A program made the translations under genes and the position numbers. DNA of 5,404 nucleotides from Verrucomicrobiota bacterium (GTDB lineage Bacteria; Chlamydiota; Chlamydiia; Chlamydiales; FEN-1388): NCBI GenBank assembly GCA_018239705.1, contig JAFEGS010000085.1, positions 1-5,404 on the forward strand, in the 5' to 3' direction. The first letter of the stretch is position 1; every line of letters begins with the position of its first letter. Below, one piece after another: positions 4,883 to 5,404 of the stretch. Below the pieces are notes generated by a model. That model had not been told where the DNA came from, did not search any database, and was given only the letters and a program-made list of their open reading frames with translations.

Positions 4883-5404
4883 TTATTCCTCCGGTCCTGT
4901 CCCGCAGCACTTTTTGTACTTCTTGCCGCTTTTGCAAGGGCAAAGGTCATTTCTGCCGGTCCTTGGGCCTACGACAATAGGCGCTACCGGAATTTCGACT
5001 TCTCGATCCCCTGTCGGCTGTGCTATCTCCTCGTCATCATCAGAGAGATCTGATGCAAATGAGCGCGATGTCTCCCATTGAAGCTCTTCTACAAACGAGC
5101 TTGGGGTAAACTGCTGAGATGGGAAGATCTCAAATTTGAAGATTGCCTGCGCCATCTGCTCTTTGAGGTGTTGCGTGAACTTTTCAAAGAGGATAAAGGC
5201 TTCATGCTTGAATTCCATTAATGGATCTTTTTGACCTACCACTCTCATATGTACATCAGAGCGCAGGTGATCCATGAGCAGGAGGTGCTCTTGCCAGTAA
5301 TGGTCGATCGTTTTAATCATAATCGAGCGAACGGCATTATTTACAATGCTGTCAGGGTCGTATTCAGGATTCTTTATGAAGCTGCGAGCTTTTTGTTTCT
5401 CAGC
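4883..5404 (-). CDS. secA: SecA preprotein translocase ATPase, C-terminal 173 residues (5' part beyond the window)
   Basis: SecA is the ATP-driven motor that pushes unfolded preproteins through SecYEG. Only the end of the gene is here, with the frame open to base 5404, so the motor domains lie outside. The visible part starts with AEKQKARSFIKNPEYDPDSI and covers the helical scaffold region: IDHYWQEHLLLMDHLR, then VGQKDPLMEFKHEAFILFEKF, both hallmarks of SecA. A variable acidic linker (DLSDDDEE) follows. The protein ends with the zinc-binding SEC-C motif RNDLCPCKSGKKYKKCCG, whose visible cysteines are residues 155, 157, 166 and 167; it binds SecB or ribosomes in other bacteria. The usual CPCGSG is CPCKSG here. 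The M at 5320 is an internal methionine, not the start, because homology continues upstream of it. It converges on the zinc-ribbon gene across 146 bases. Confidence 0.96.
   Translation of the reverse strand, partial: AEKQKARSFIKNPEYDPDSIVNNAVRSIMIKTIDHYWQEHLLLMDHLRSDVHMRVVGQKDPLMEFKHEAFILFEKFTQHLKEQMAQAIFKFEIFPSQQFTPSSFVEELQWETSRSFASDLSDDDEEIAQPTGDREVEIPVAPIVVGPRTGRNDLCPCKSGKKYKKCCGTGPEE

Noticed and set aside
4861..4885. Possible secA terminator: GGCCACGGCC followed by T5 on the minus strand
   Set aside because: The stem is only three or four base pairs with a very small loop and flanking A-A mismatches, too weak to call even though a T-run follows.

Overview
The window most likely comes from a member of the Chlamydiota, probably a chlamydia-related ('environmental') lineage rather than Chlamydia itself. 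Two things point there. The left-hand protein is a type III secretion SctJ lipoprotein that closely resembles chlamydial CdsJ. The co-directional order lpdA, lipA, sctJ matches what I recall from Chlamydia trachomatis (CT557, CT558, CT559). An extra HEAT-like gene between lipA and sctJ and moderate GC by eye suggest it is not a close copy of the C. trachomatis locus. No database search was possible, so the family calls rest on motifs and remembered sequences.

Layout, left to right. Positions 1-4246 hold four minus-strand genes, read from right to left: lpdA (dihydrolipoamide dehydrogenase), lipA (lipoyl synthase), an uncharacterised 337-residue HEAT-like protein, and the 5' portion of sctJ, which leaves the window at base 1. 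The gaps are 2, 0 and 59 bases, so the first three are almost certainly one transcript. sctJ may be read through from them or may also use its own weak promoter. Positions 4247-4325 form a 79-base divergent control region between lpdA and a plus-strand gene for a small zinc-ribbon protein with two membrane helices (4326-4736). Positions 4737-4882 separate that gene from the convergent secA and contain a very long hairpin followed by a T-run. The 3' end of secA (minus strand) fills the right edge.

Functionally, lpdA and lipA belong together: LipA makes the lipoyl cofactor on 2-oxo-acid dehydrogenase (and glycine cleavage) proteins, and LpdA reoxidises it. SctJ builds the inner-membrane ring of the type III injectisome, and SecA drives the Sec translocase that would export lipoproteins such as SctJ. 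The HEAT-like and zinc-ribbon proteins have no function I can assign. There is no tRNA, rRNA, CRISPR array or insertion sequence that I can see. The least explained items are the HEAT-like gene, the zinc-ribbon membrane protein with its possible seven-codon upstream ORF, and the 29-base-arm hairpin.
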